The notes under the pieces were generated by a model that saw only the letters and a program-made list of their open reading frames with translations, was not told where the DNA came from and made no database searches. From Xiphydria camelus (taxonomy: Eukaryota; Arthropoda; Insecta; Hymenoptera; Xiphydriidae), in the NCBI GenBank assembly GCA_963678675.1, contig OY783200.1, positions 23,512,190 to 23,576,189 of the forward strand: a DNA stretch of 64,000 bases, in the 5' to 3' direction. Shown piece after piece: positions 25,057 to 37,265 of the stretch; positions within the stretch are counted from its first letter, which is position 1; each line of letters starts with the position of its first letter. Both the position numbers and the translations under genes were made by a program.

Positions 25057-28000
25057 TAAGGATGTGGAATGAAACAAAGGCGTGATTGAGAATTGGTAAG
25101 AGTGAACGAGAGGCATTGTATGGTTTAGAGGGAGTCAGATGAGCGAAGCAGGAAACGAGCAGGCAGTCTTAAACGGAGAACGGTCGAGTATAGTTCGAAG
25201 TGTCGCAAAATCGGAATGATCCTACATTTGTTTGCGCCAAGCGAGTATTCGTCAGCTATTGCTCTATTTCCATTTCAATATGAAAGAGACTTTCGAACGA
25301 TTAACACATATGGTTACTCGGGGCCCAAAGAAATATTTCTCTCGCCACGATCGACTATTCATTCATCGGCTACAAATAAACTCTCCTCTCGATGTCAGCG
25401 AAACTCCAATCTTCCCCCATCGGTACCCAATTTCTAAACAGAACACCCGAACACGTGACGCGCGCACGCCCGCGAGCTCGCATGGTCCCCGTTCTAATTG
25501 CCTTCAATTCCGACTAATAGCGGCGTCGTTCCTCCTTCGTCTTCCCGGGCAAGTACCTACGCACGTGTCCCGGAACACGTGTACGCGCGTGGGTTCGGTC
25601 GGCGTATCGCGAAGTCATCGAAGGGCGATCGATAAAGACGAAGCGCTACCATCGCGAAGAAGCGCCGCGCGCTTCGCTCTCCGGACCCGACTCGAGTTTC
25701 GCGAAGGAACGGGGAACCTCCGGAGTCGCGGTCGAACAGGGGGGGTCCGACACCAGGAGCGTTAAATACGCATGTCCGGCAGGGGGCCCCCGTGTAATAA
25801 ACATGACGATCCAGCCCTCCCTCTTGCCTCGTCCCTCCTTCCCTATCTATTGGCTCCCTCTTCCTCTTCCACGCTCATAAAAAACAGCTATATTCTAATT
25901 AGCCGAGGATGCGTCCCTGGTCGTGTACGTCCACGCGAATCGAACCAGGGCCGCGGGTCACCGCGATCCTCTTCCCGACGAGACTTCCGATCGTCTAAAC
26001 GCGGATCTCTCACGCTCTCGTCCGGACACTGGCATCGGCTAGCTCCTCGACATTACGAACCTCTCTCGGCCAGGTCTCCCGATGATCCGCGCACGAAAAC
26101 AATCCCGCACAGTTCGGCACTTTCCCGCGTCCCCGGTACCGGCGCTCGGCGGTCGACCTCAGGGGCGATTCGGGCTCGCGTAGGGACGAATCCCAGCGAG
26201 TAAGATCGCGAGGATCGGTACCGGAATGCGGTTCGTCGTCGTCGGGTCCCGCCGCACTGTCGGGCGCCCTTCCTCGACGTCCCCTTCGACTTCGTGAGCG
26301 TGCGAAGGCGGCGATGATCGTGGCGACCGACCGCGCCAGGAAAGGGAGACCGGGGGAGTGCGAACGACGAAGGAGAAAACCCGTGCGAGCCCTCGACCAG
26401 CTCGCGAAGAACTGAGGGTCGACGAGCGTGCTCCCCTGGACCTCCCGTCGATCTCGTACGGGGATTTCCCCTGTTCCTCTCCCGCCGTCGGTACCCTCTT
26501 CCCCGACCCTTCGCATTTCGCGTTGGGTGGTTGACGGTTGCGCGCGGGAAGAGAGGGCAGCGTCGTACGAGGCGCAACGTGTCACAGAGGTGGTGGTGAT
26601 GACGCCTGGTGGGGGCCCCAAGATCGTAACGGTATATCATCATCAAGCTGACATCGCGGTGCCCGATGCCGCGCCGGATTCTCCATGGCGAGGCTTTTCG
26701 CAGCCCGCGCGCCGCGGCTATTTTCATCGGCAGACGCATTTCCGCGGTCTCTCGCAACCGTCCGCGCGACGGTGCAGTCACCTGTGGTGTGACGATGATC
26801 GGGGGCCTGCAAACGAGTCGTGCGATACAGGGACGAAGAGGCGAACGCCGCGGAGGATGAGTTTTCGAAATTGCAAGACGAACAGCTGATGCGAATTGCG
26901 ATAAGGAATCACGGGTACGAAAGAAGGGAGGAAGAGTTTTCAAAGTACGAAGAATTGTAGTCACTTGGAATCCAAAAAAATACCCACCCCCCATGTGCGC
27001 GCGAATCGCCATTTTGGTACACGCCCGACGTCCTTCCTCGGTCCAGCGTGAAGCGGGAGGCCTGGAAACGGCGTTACGGCGCGAGGCGAGATGGCAATAA
27101 AGTAGGCGAGGAAGACTAGGAAGCCGGTATATCCGGAGGGTTCACGTGACACCGATCTGGCCCCGCATCCGTTCTGGGTACAGTCCACTGGGTGCAGGGG
27201 CTGGGGCGAGCGGCCGGAGTCCGCGTAACGGCGATCTCTCGCGCGTGCAGCGGACGATCTCTATTTTTTCATTCGGAACCAAATGGAAATGCGAGACGTG
27301 CCGTGATGGATGACCGGCGGTGTTCTTCGCGCGCGGACGAGGGGGGACTCCGCGCCGCGACTTCCGGCTCCAATTGGTGCTTCGCTCCCGCCTGCGAACG
27401 ATTCGAAGAATTCATCTCGTCGCGACGTTTTTCGAGTTTTCGAGCTCCACACGTTTCTGCAAGCGAGTAATCGACGATTGCGGGACTCGAAGCGTGGGAA
27501 ATAGTTTCGACATTTCATTCTCATTCGACGTGAGATTATTCGTTTATCAAATTCCGCAGCCTCTCTTGTCGAAGCGGCTCTGGATTCTCTATTCGTGCCA
27601 ATGTGGCTTTTGTGTGTCAGCGACCGTGCGTGCTCGCTCGGCTGGAAACGCTGCGGTCGGTGGAGGGGAGCATCCCAAATGATAAGAGGATGTGCGGGAA
27701 GTGGCGCGGGAACCACCGATAATCGTCTCACACCTTGCAATCGGGAATTTCTAGGGGAAACGCAATCGCGGAAGAATTTCGCGCTCGTTAAACTCGAGGA
27801 GGTGGACCGGGCGAGTTATTTGGGGGGGGGTTTCGGGATGACGATATTGGGAGGGAATAAAGGAGGAGAGGAAGTGGGCGAGGGAATGTATCTTGTGCGT
27901 CATCGGTAATGAATGGCTGTAAAAGAAATGACATTATTACATTTTAAGTCTCGAATAATTTTGTTACGCGACAGCTTTTCAAGACTTTTCCAACTCTCCG

Positions 28001-28638
28001 AGATATCACCGAGACGTTTCGAGATATTTCAAATATTTTACAAAATTTCAGACATTCTGAGACATTTAAAAGATTTGGAAAAATTTCAGTGATATTTCCG
28101 AGAGATATTGCGCTGTACGGATGAACGAAATCTCGTCACCTATTGTACATCCGATACACGTGGACGAATTCTGGAAAATCTGATATCTCTCAAATAGCAT
28201 TCAAAGCTAAGCTAAATCCCGTTCCTCATTTTCCGCGCGGGAATTTCAACACTCGAAAAACCAAATTAAACTCCGACTCGCGAGCGTCGAAGCTCGAAGC
28301 CAGAGGTTTCGACAATCGAAACTCGCCGCTACGACTCGAGAATCGTTCGAGTGACGCGTCGGCGAACGGCGGGCAGTATTACCGCTGCGCTCAGCAAAGC
28401 GCGTCGTGGCAACGGGTTTCTTTCCTTTGAATTGCTTCGAAAGGGAATGCGATTGATCGCGTAAAACGACATTGCGAAATTACGAACGCGCTGATCCAAG
28501 GATGACGGAGCCGCGGCGAAGCGCGTAACGCGTCGCCGTTTCCCCATCGTCGACCGGACGAGAGCGCAGCGGTGAGGTTATGTCCGACGAAGTCGTCCCC
28601 AGGAAACGCCCACAGACTCCACCGCGCCTCCGTCGAAC

Positions 28639-31593
28639 ATGAGAACCGGCGGTATGCTGGACGCCCACGAATTCGGGAAGCGCGTGAGGCGTCTCCTCGA
28701 CGGGAATTACTCGTACCGCAAGCTGCTCCTGGTGCTGGTCGTCTGCGGCGGCGCGCTCCTCTACTTCGGGCCGCCCTTCGCGCAGTGGCTGTTCTCCGGC
28801 ACCCGGGAGACGATCGAAAGTGAGCGCGCGTCCACGGTTCCCGATTTCCAGCTGTCGAACGCCCGTTCGACTCCTGGAAACAAGCGAGGGGTTTCGCTGT
28901 GTGTCCTTTATTTCCCGATTTTTTAAGTTTGCCGTTTTTTCAACCTCGAACTCGTGATTTTCCCATTTTTCCTCTACAATTCGATTTTTCCGTTCAAACT
29001 ACGTCTTTTCATCATTTCGGATTACGTTGAAAGGGCCAGTCTCTTGTTTTCTTTTTCTTAATCTCTACTTTATCTACTTGCATCGACATTTCGCTTAAAA
29101 TGTAAAAGCCTGGTTGAATCACTGTTTCTCATCGGAAACTAGATTTCCATTTCCTTAAATCAGATGGCAATACTCGGATTTAAATTGCTCGATGTGAGAT
29201 ATAAATTTTCAAGTTACAGGGGGATAATTTTTATTGACAAAGGAGATCAGAAATTAAAAACACGCAGTGATCTTCAGAAATAACAATTTTTAAGCTATAC
29301 AATGAAACTCCAATTAATTAATATCATTACATTTATACTTATCAAACGAACAAAGGATGCTTTTCCTTCATTCGCTTAATAAATATTGGCTTTCCTTGTA
29401 TATCCTAAAAATTGTTATTTTTCACGAGACAGAATTTCTCACCGTACCCCAATTACGTCATGCGTAAATGCTTTCCGAAACGCAGCTTTCGAGGACCACT
29501 GCATCGAGGAGAGCCTGGCGGGCTTCTACTTCGACATCTCCGACTACAGCGCGGACGTGCTTCACGATCCCCCGAAGGAGGGTGACCGTCGGTACCTGCC
29601 GTACGTCGGGAACGGCGTCTACGGCGTGCCGATCGTCGCCGAGAGCTGGCTGTACGTCAAGCACAAACGTACCTTGTCTCTGCCCGTGCGGTGGCAGCCG
29701 TTGGTGTCGCCCTTCGTGCCGGAGGGTAGCTCCTATCGGGAGATCACCGTGACTCGCTTCACCACGGGCGTCGTCCACAAGTACCACTGCTTCGGCGATG
29801 GATATCGCGTGGACCTTCGATATTACGCGCACCGAGTCCTCGACGGCATCCTGGTGCAGGACATCAAGGTGGTCAATCCGTCGGCGCTGTCCCGCGAGGT
29901 CTTCCTCAAGCCGCAGTCCGCGGCGCACTGGGCGGACTCGCGCACCGAAACCGTGGAGTGGGTTGCCAGTATCTCGAGTCTCCCCTCGGAAGAGATCGCG
30001 GAAAATCGTTAATTCTCCGTTTCAGCATTCGCGTCGACGGCACCGCGAGTCAGGAGTACGTCGCGACGTCCGGCTACGTCCCTCTGCCCGATTCCGACAA
30101 AGTGATCGCGGTGACGATACTCCACAAAGCGCCGCCCAAGTCGATCGAGGTGAAGGCGAGGAGCTCCGCGTCGCTGGAATTTCTCGCGAGCATCGCCTAC
30201 GGGGAGCCGGTGCCGAGCGAGCAATTCCACGCGCAGAGGGAGGCGAGTCGGAGGAAGGCGACGGAGGTGAGGCGAGAGATATAACGCGTGAGAACTCACC
30301 TTCGCGCGAATCCACCGCTCACTCGTCCGCGTCCGTTGCAGACGCTGAAGAGAGCGCTCTCGCGTCGTCAACGCGGCCTCATGGAGGAGCACGTGGAGCA
30401 GTGGCGAAGCTGCTGGAACACCGGCCTCGGCATAAGCGACTCCAAGGCCAAGGACGCGATAAACGGGCACAAGATAAACTCGACGCTGTACTACGTCCTG
30501 TCGCAGATACCGCGCGGCATTCCCGACGTGGAGAAGAGCGTGGCGAACAACGAGGGCTGCTACCGCGGCCACCACACGCTGTAAGTCGGCGGCGAGCTCC
30601 GAAACGCCACGTCAGACGGGCGCCGCGAATACGAGGTCCGCGCGTGGTCACGACACTTTGCGGCGTCTCGAATTGATACAAATCGCAGCATTCCCCGTCG
30701 ATAGAGACGCGCCGCGGCTGTGGAAGGACACGTCCACGATCGACAACGTCAACGAGCTCGTCGGCGCTTGGCTGATCACCCTGGAGAAGCAGGGCTGCCA
30801 TCACCTGATGACCGGCGGTCCGACCGCCGTGCAGCAGGCGATGGTACTGAGCCTCGGCGGGCTGCGATTCAGCAATCAACACCTCGAGTTCAACATTGAC
30901 CCGCAATATTTACATCGCGACTATTTATTCAGGTAGTACAGTGGCTCGGAACGGCGCGACTCGAGAGCGATACGAATACTAGTTTCTTTCGAATCGTCGG
31001 TTCGGTGGGGGAGGGGGGGCTTTTTCGACGCGTTTTTCTCCGCAGGCGAATCAACTACGGAAACGTAACGCACCTGAACGTATCCGTGACCGTGGGGGAG
31101 GACAATCGCGCGGTCCTCGGCGTGGCGCTGGACCGCAGCGACAGCGTCTACTTCGGCTGCGACGCCGGCTGCCTCGACGCCCCGGTACCGCTCAGTCAGC
31201 GGTACACCAGCTTTCCCGTGAAGCTGACCAAGCCGCTGACCGCGATTCTCTACATAACTTCGGACCTGCAGCACATGCAGGACCTCCGGAACGCGCTGCA
31301 CGTGCACGCGGTGGACGAAGGTGGGCAAGGTCGCGAGTTTCGACCGTACGCCGCGTCGCGATTCCTTCGGTTTACGGCGATGTGTAATTACCGAATTTCG
31401 CGCAGCCCCGGCGAACGAGCACCACGTGATGGCACTGCACAAGCACGGCCACCAATTGGGCGGCCTGCCGACGCTCTTCTGGGTCAGCTTCGGCTTCCTG
31501 ATAGTCGTCTTCCATCTCTTCCTCATCAGGATGATCTTCAAGGACTACCGGGATCACCAGGATCGTCAGAGGATACGTTACAACAAACCTTGA
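28639..31593 (+). CDS. KIAA2013-like conserved membrane protein (DUF2152 family), function unknown
   Basis: Seven exons: 28639-28819, 29486-29957, 30026-30266, 30342-30580, 30705-30932, 31046-31320 and 31406-31593. The total is 1824 nt (607 aa), all GT-AG and in phase. The exon 2 donor (GA|GTGGGT) is the only one that fits the reading phase and is my least certain junction. An N-terminal membrane anchor ([15 protein letters not shown], about residues 31-45) is followed by a large lumenal or extracellular domain ([58 protein letters not shown]). A C-terminal membrane segment ([18 protein letters not shown]) and a short basic tail end the protein. The whole pattern matches my memory of the human KIAA2013 family, whose role is not established. 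That a protein-coding gene is present is secure; the family name is likely. Confidence 0.82.
28820..29485 (+). other. Intron 1 of the KIAA2013-like gene with dispersed repeat G
   Basis: 666-bp AT-rich intron. Its segment 29213-29330 (GGGGGATAATTTTTATTGAC to ATGAAACTCC) resembles 49285-49400 in the mGluR-like gene in the same orientation. Shared words include CAGAAATTA.AAAC..GCAGTG and AATAACAATTTT.AAG.TAT. No coding exon is visible. Confidence 0.5.
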
Positions 31594-31711
31594 AACTGTA
31601 CATAACTCGTCCTTGTTGCGCTGCTGTGTAATATATAGATATATTTTTACAAAATTGAAGAGCTGCGCTTTTTTGATTCATTTCGGTAATGCCCTTCTCC
31701 TTACCTCGGAC

Positions 31712-31848
31712 AACGCGATCCAAAAAGTCATCTTTAAGTCATTCATGGACAGTCTGACGTCTCACTTTTTTAACTTAGATTTTATGGTATTCAAAAGACG
31801 ACTGTTGGATAACACGAAACTTGAGTCATCAAAAAGTGAGATATCGTC
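31712..31848 (+). mobile_element. MITE, family A copy 2
   Basis: The left part (GATCCAAAAAGTCATCTTTAAG) and inner ends (GACGTCTCACTTTTTTAACTT; CATCAAAAAGTGAGATATC) match, in reverse orientation, the copy at 20704-20850. It lies within 120-260 bp of the KIAA2013-like stop codon, so probably inside that 3' UTR. Confidence 0.6.
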
Positions 31849-34800
31849 GACTGTACCTATAGCTAGATCACTCACCAATTACCACCAAATCCCCACTTTC
31901 ACGATTGGAATTGCGGAATCACGTTCGAGTTGAGCTGTCGATACAAATGCGAGAAAAATTACCCTCGATATCAAAGACGGGATTTTTTGACGAATGAATA
32001 TCCATTACTACGCAGGACATCTCGGATGGGACGAGCGCTTCCGCGCGTCGATGCTTTCTCGACAACATTTATTATAGAATATATTATAAACATGTAATAA
32101 ATATAACGGGACGTAAATACCGAAAAACATTCGTGGTACAAAATTAAGGCTGACGCGCGAACGTTGCGTTTAAGGAATTGGGTCGAAATCATTAATGATT
32201 TATACCCCCGAAGCTTCGGAGGCATCTATAAAGCTATAATCGTTCGAATGTGACCGTCGCATATTTACCGTAAAGCTTCGATTGCCCGGGACTTCTGTCT
32301 CCGAGCTGAACTTCCGAGTTCGCTGATCCTTGCAGGACTCTTTCCTAGATGAATATTCGATGGGTTCGCAGGACATGGAACGTCGCGGATCGTCATTATA
32401 ATGAATTAAAAATGAAAGAAAAAAACGCTTGGGAGGAAAATCGTTCGAACAATCGAATCGTCATCGAAGTTCGGGAATTAATTGACCGCATAGTTTAAAG
32501 ACTACATATTAGATAGAAAGCTAGTCGCGTCTCCTTCCAGACTTTTTCTTACAAGCTTCGTAATGGAAATAAAAGTTGTACCCTCGAAGCAACAACTAAA
32601 CTCCTACGCGCGCTTCCCTCTGCTACGTGTCCCAGTGGGCTCTCTACTTCCGATCCTGGATCGTCCACATCCTTCTCGTACAGCTACGTAAAAATAGGAA
32701 GGTAAAACGTGTCCCGGAAATTTCGATAAACTTTTCGCCCCGCTTTCGAACGAACACCGCTCGAGAAAACGAGCCGATTTCGAGAGAAAGTCACGCGCGA
32801 AATAAATGCGAATAACGAAAAGAAATTATAAGGCGATAAGAATCATTCGTATCGCTACTTCATTCGTCTTTACGTTCGTTAAATCGTTACGCAAATATCC
32901 AACAATCTAAACTTTAAATATCTGCCTCGTATTTCTTTTCCCTTCGCTCCTTACGATATTTATATACATATAAAATTTGGTATTCCTATCAATCGCAGTA
33001 ATGTCCTTTCCCCCCGGGAATCGAGGGGGTCGCTTAACACCGAAATCGGGGAAATTATTAACGGCGAAGGTCCTTCGTCTCCTTTCGTCTTCGACGGGGG
33101 AAAATCGGTGATCTCTCTCACCGACAACGACCTTAGGGATCGTCTCACTTACCTGTAACGATTAGAATTGAAATGACGCACATTGCATAATATAACGAGA
33201 TGATACAGCTACGATTTTCTCATATAATACTGTCAGTTGAGGTACAGCTCATTCGCTTTCTTCGGCGGGCAATCGCAGCGGAGACCTCGGGGTGTCCCAT
33301 CGTGCACCGATCCTCGATCGCATCGCCAACGATCCGCAGAAGTCTCCGCGAGACGTTCGTATTTGCTACTCCTATATTCTCGGCATCCTAAATGATGCTT
33401 GACCGCTTTTCTTTGATTGTACGCGTTCGCGTCCCTCTGATCTCGGCATGTAAAATGTAAAATCGGTCCTCGCCGATTCCGTCTATAAAGTTATCCGCAC
33501 GATTTCGTCGCGACGAATCCGGATCGAACGATGACTCGGCTGTGAGTGAGGATTGAAAGCGCCGCGGAATTACGTGCGTTTGAGTCAACGAGAGAAATGG
33601 TACGCGATCAGAGTCACTGGAAAACGAAGTCTCGAATTTGGAACTCGAGCGTAATCACTACGATATCCGCTAAATCATACGCGACACTCGTCGCACCCCT
33701 TCACCAACAACGGCGACCGGAAGAAATTCGGTCGCTGTGAAAATTATCTTAGAGTACGAATCAACTTCGATTGCTTTTCTCCCCTAAACGCGGCGCATCG
33801 AGTCAGCTACTCTCTACCGGAGAGAAAAGTGTCTCCTCTCCTCTCTGTCGCACTTTATCTCGCCTCTAATAATCGCGCGACTTGATTGCCTTAAATTAAT
33901 CGTAACCGGGAGATACGTCTCAGTGTGTACAAACGACCTTAGGATCTACAAATCACACGGTAAAGTTTAAACGCTCTCGAGTGGAATGCGCCCGTGCACC
34001 GCGCGTGCGCACATACGCACAGTAATCCGAATAATCACCTAAAGTCTTTCGTTTTTTGTTTTTATACAATAATTACCTAACGATCTAGTCTACGAACGTA
34101 TCTTACAATCGCTGCGATATCGCGTCCGGATCGCGACTCGCCGGTGGATTTAGCCGGACAAGCGGGGCTCGGGATTGTCGGGCTGTCCGGCGAGTCGAGA
34201 TCCATCGTTAAAATTGCGTCGCGATATCGTATATCGTTTTTTCGGCTCTTACGGGACTACAATTTAGTCGCACGTTTACGCGACCGATCTACAACGGTTT
34301 AACTTCTAGCGATTGAACGGCTGCTACGGAGGCTCGAGAAGAGCGGGCGAGATGAGATTTTTCGGAAGTGGGGATCGAGGCGGAACGCACGTTCGACGGT
34401 GCGCTTGGTTATTTCTCTCAACGGTTAATTATCCTTTCGGCGAAATCGACCTGTGGTGCTAATTAATGAAAACGAGGGGAACGGAATTCGTGAGGCCTGG
34501 AGTACATCGATATATCGGGCGTTTGCTCGAAAGAAATAGAATCGGTGGAAGTAATTTCGACTGAGGGAAATGAAAGCGAATTTAAAAGTTGAAAAGTTAC
34601 ATCGACACCCTCCCCTCCCTCGTGTCTCGCAATTTCACCCGCGTTTATCCGGCAAAATGAAAGAGAGCGCGAAGAAGCTAAGAGATATTCGCCGAAGTTC
34701 GTCTTCCCCTTCGTCTTTCGAGAGGAAAATTCTATCTAAGTCTGTCGTCGAACCTTTTTGGGGTTTCTCCTTATCTAGCAATTCTTGTCGTGCCGCGAGT

Positions 34801-35411
34801 TGATTCACTTGACTCGTTATTTTTTTTTTTCAAAACGAAACAGAAGAACATTTAGTGTCGGTATACAATACAAAGGTATGCGAAAGAAACGACCTATACA
34901 TTTATACAAGTACGATACGCCGTACGCACGCCTACAATTCTTTCCTAGATGCGCTTTTTGCGGAGCGAGTCGCAATATTCATTTTTCATTTCGAGACGCG
35001 TCGATCGTCGCACCGCGAGTCGGCGTGATTTTTATCACGCGATCAAGGCTTCACGAGTCGATCGAGAAACGAGTCGTAACGATCAGCGCGACGATCGACG
35101 CGTCAGGCAAGCTACCTTTGACTAATCGCGCGTCTAACGGACACGCGATCCTAATTATGATACAAACAACTGTACAAAATTGCAGTCTGTGTGCATTGTT
35201 CGGGCGAACGTGCACGTAGGAATGGCGGAGCTTCGAAGAAGTCATCCACGCATCACCGCGGGCTCCGAGCGCGACATTCGCTGTCATCGACGCACCTAAG
35301 GAAAAGGATTAGTTGAATGCAAAACTAATGGAAAAATAGGAATTCGAGATGAATAGGAATTTGTTTGCACTGAAGAAAACTCTAGTTGAATGAAATAAAT
35401 ATTCTACTATA

Positions 35412-35757
35412 TACTGAGAAAAACATTTACTTGGTGGAATTAAACGTGTTTTTTGTGTGATCCTAAGAGCACATTTATTCGACTCGATTAAATACCGATT
35501 TCTCATCCAAATAACATCAATTAAACCAATCGATATTTATTCTAATTGAATAAATGTGCTCTTAGGACTATTAAAAAAAAGCGTTTATTTCGATGAAGCA
35601 ATTTTTTTTCTTGGTGTAGGCTCACACTCGACTAAAAAAGATACGAAAAGCATTTATCTAAATCAAATAGACATTTGTTCGATTTGAGTAAATTCCTATT
35701 TATCTCAATTACATTTTTATATTAGGTTCGTATTCAACTAAACCTTTTCCCTCAGTG
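35412..35757. mobile_element. Palindromic MITE, family E copy 1
   Basis: It starts TACTGAGAAAAACATTTACT and ends TTTTCCCTCAGTG, inverted versions of one another. Internally TCCTAAGAGCACATTTATTC (about 35461) is answered by GAATAAATGTGCTCTTAGGA (about 35549). Related ends occur at 61355-61621 and at 1348. No open reading frame. Confidence 0.65.
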
Positions 35758-37265
35758 CGGCCTCGCTCTACCCTTATTTAAACTTAGGCTAAAAATCGTT
35801 ACTCCTTGACCCTACCACCGAGTATTTTTTCGGTTCAATAAACCGTCGACGCGTCCTCGCAGTCGACTTAGTTACAACGTTCGGGTTTCCTTGCAAACGT
35901 AGCCATTCCTCGTTTCGTCTCCAGCTGTGTCACCCCAGCGAAAATAATTTCTACGGCAAAGTACGGAAGACTGTGCATTTTTATGCCGACGTAATGATCA
36001 TAGAAAATCATTGAAATTCGTAATTGACCATAGCCCGTGCACACACGATCAAATTTCCCCTTCAAACTTTTTATTAAACTTACCAACATTATCGACCAAT
36101 TGAATTTTGTATTCTATTATTTGTCCACCAGTCGAAATGCTGGAAACAATTGACAAAGTAATTGCACATAGTTAATAATAATAAAAATAACAGAATTCCA
36201 CGTTAATCAACCTTCTAATTACGGCTAACCATGGAATATGACGCCACACCATGGACAACTACGAATCTCTATCAAATTCCGTGCTTTAGCGCAGAACTCA
36301 CATAAATCGGCGTAGACTGGAGTATTTTTTCCGTACTTTTTCTTCCGCCAGGGTAATTATCATCCCTCGAGGCTCCGTGTGTAGGAACGCGGAGCTAAAC
36401 CGAGTTTATCGACGCCGCACCCTCGTATTCTATTTCTTTGCCATCACGATCGAATACAGAGGGGCTCGGTTGCCAGCTGTCAGCTTGCCAAGTCCCGCAG
36501 ACGATATACGGGAAGCGTCTCACGGCGCGGCGACGATGACGTTTCCATCGAGTGTTCCGCTGCTCTTGTTTATCTTCCGCGACGGACTGACGGATGACGT
36601 TACCGCGGGTCCCTAGTCGGCGGTGTAGGATTTCCGGGGAATATCGACACTCGGTTCGCGCGGGGCGACCTACCACTCACCGCGTTATTTCGCGCGTGAC
36701 GTCAGGAATACTTCTTCCCGAAGCGTATCGCGCGGGGTGGAGTCGGGCGCGATTTCCGGGGGGGGATTAATCGATCGGAAGAGAATACACGAGGAGACGG
36801 CGGGGAGGAGCGGCGACGCTTGCAAGTTCGTACTCTGGTACGAAGACGAACGTTTCGAAAACCGCTGGAGCGACGCATGGAAGACTGGCGTTAACTTTGA
36901 CAAACCTTCTCACCTTCTCCGGCTCGCGTCTTCGGCGCGGAAGGGGTTCGTCGACATTTGCATTCGCTCACTGCGGAGATAAAATTCATTCGCGTGAAAC
37001 GCAAGGTGCCCTTCATCGAGTGCATCTTTATCGGACGCGAATTAATCTTCTCCCGGCTGCGCACTCGAACGAGTCTTTTCTCGGCCGTCGAGTCTGCTTC
37101 CGGCAAAGCGTCGCGATGTCGTAAAGTTCGTAGCCCCTTCGACCTGGCCGAAGCGCGAGGTCACGAGGCGCGACCCGCCACCCTCGCGGAGCACAGTTCG
37201 CCGCTACTCGCATCGCGACGGAGAGCGACGCGCGACGCCGAGGACTTCGGCCCCGGGGTGCTTCA

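Larger units (their letters stand above)
23762..28638. promoter_or_regulatory. Divergent upstream region of Gat and the KIAA2013-like gene
   Basis: About 4.9 kb between two head-to-head genes. It contains a MITE (24735-24860), a ~60-bp tandem duplication (24937-25056) and a GC- and CpG-rich stretch (about 25440-27500). Long overlapping ORFs occur there in several frames because stop codons are rare in GC-rich DNA; none shows a recognisable domain. Promoters and 5' UTR exons of both genes are expected here but cannot be placed. Confidence 0.4.
31594..37265. other. Convergent interval between the KIAA2013-like gene and the mGluR-like gene
   Basis: About 5.7 kb, tail to tail, expected to hold both 3' UTRs. 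A plus-strand AATAAA lies near 32097. It contains MITE copies at 31712-31848 and 35412-35757. The remaining sequence (32250-35300 and 35760-37260) holds only short ORFs without recognisable domains. I see no gene in it, but a non-coding RNA could not be excluded. Confidence 0.5.

Noticed and set aside
26053..27012. 319-codon minus-strand frame, overlapping 203-codon and other frames
   Set aside because: Several overlapping frames are open at once in GC-rich DNA. The product is Arg- and Pro-rich with no domain, and no exon structure supports it.
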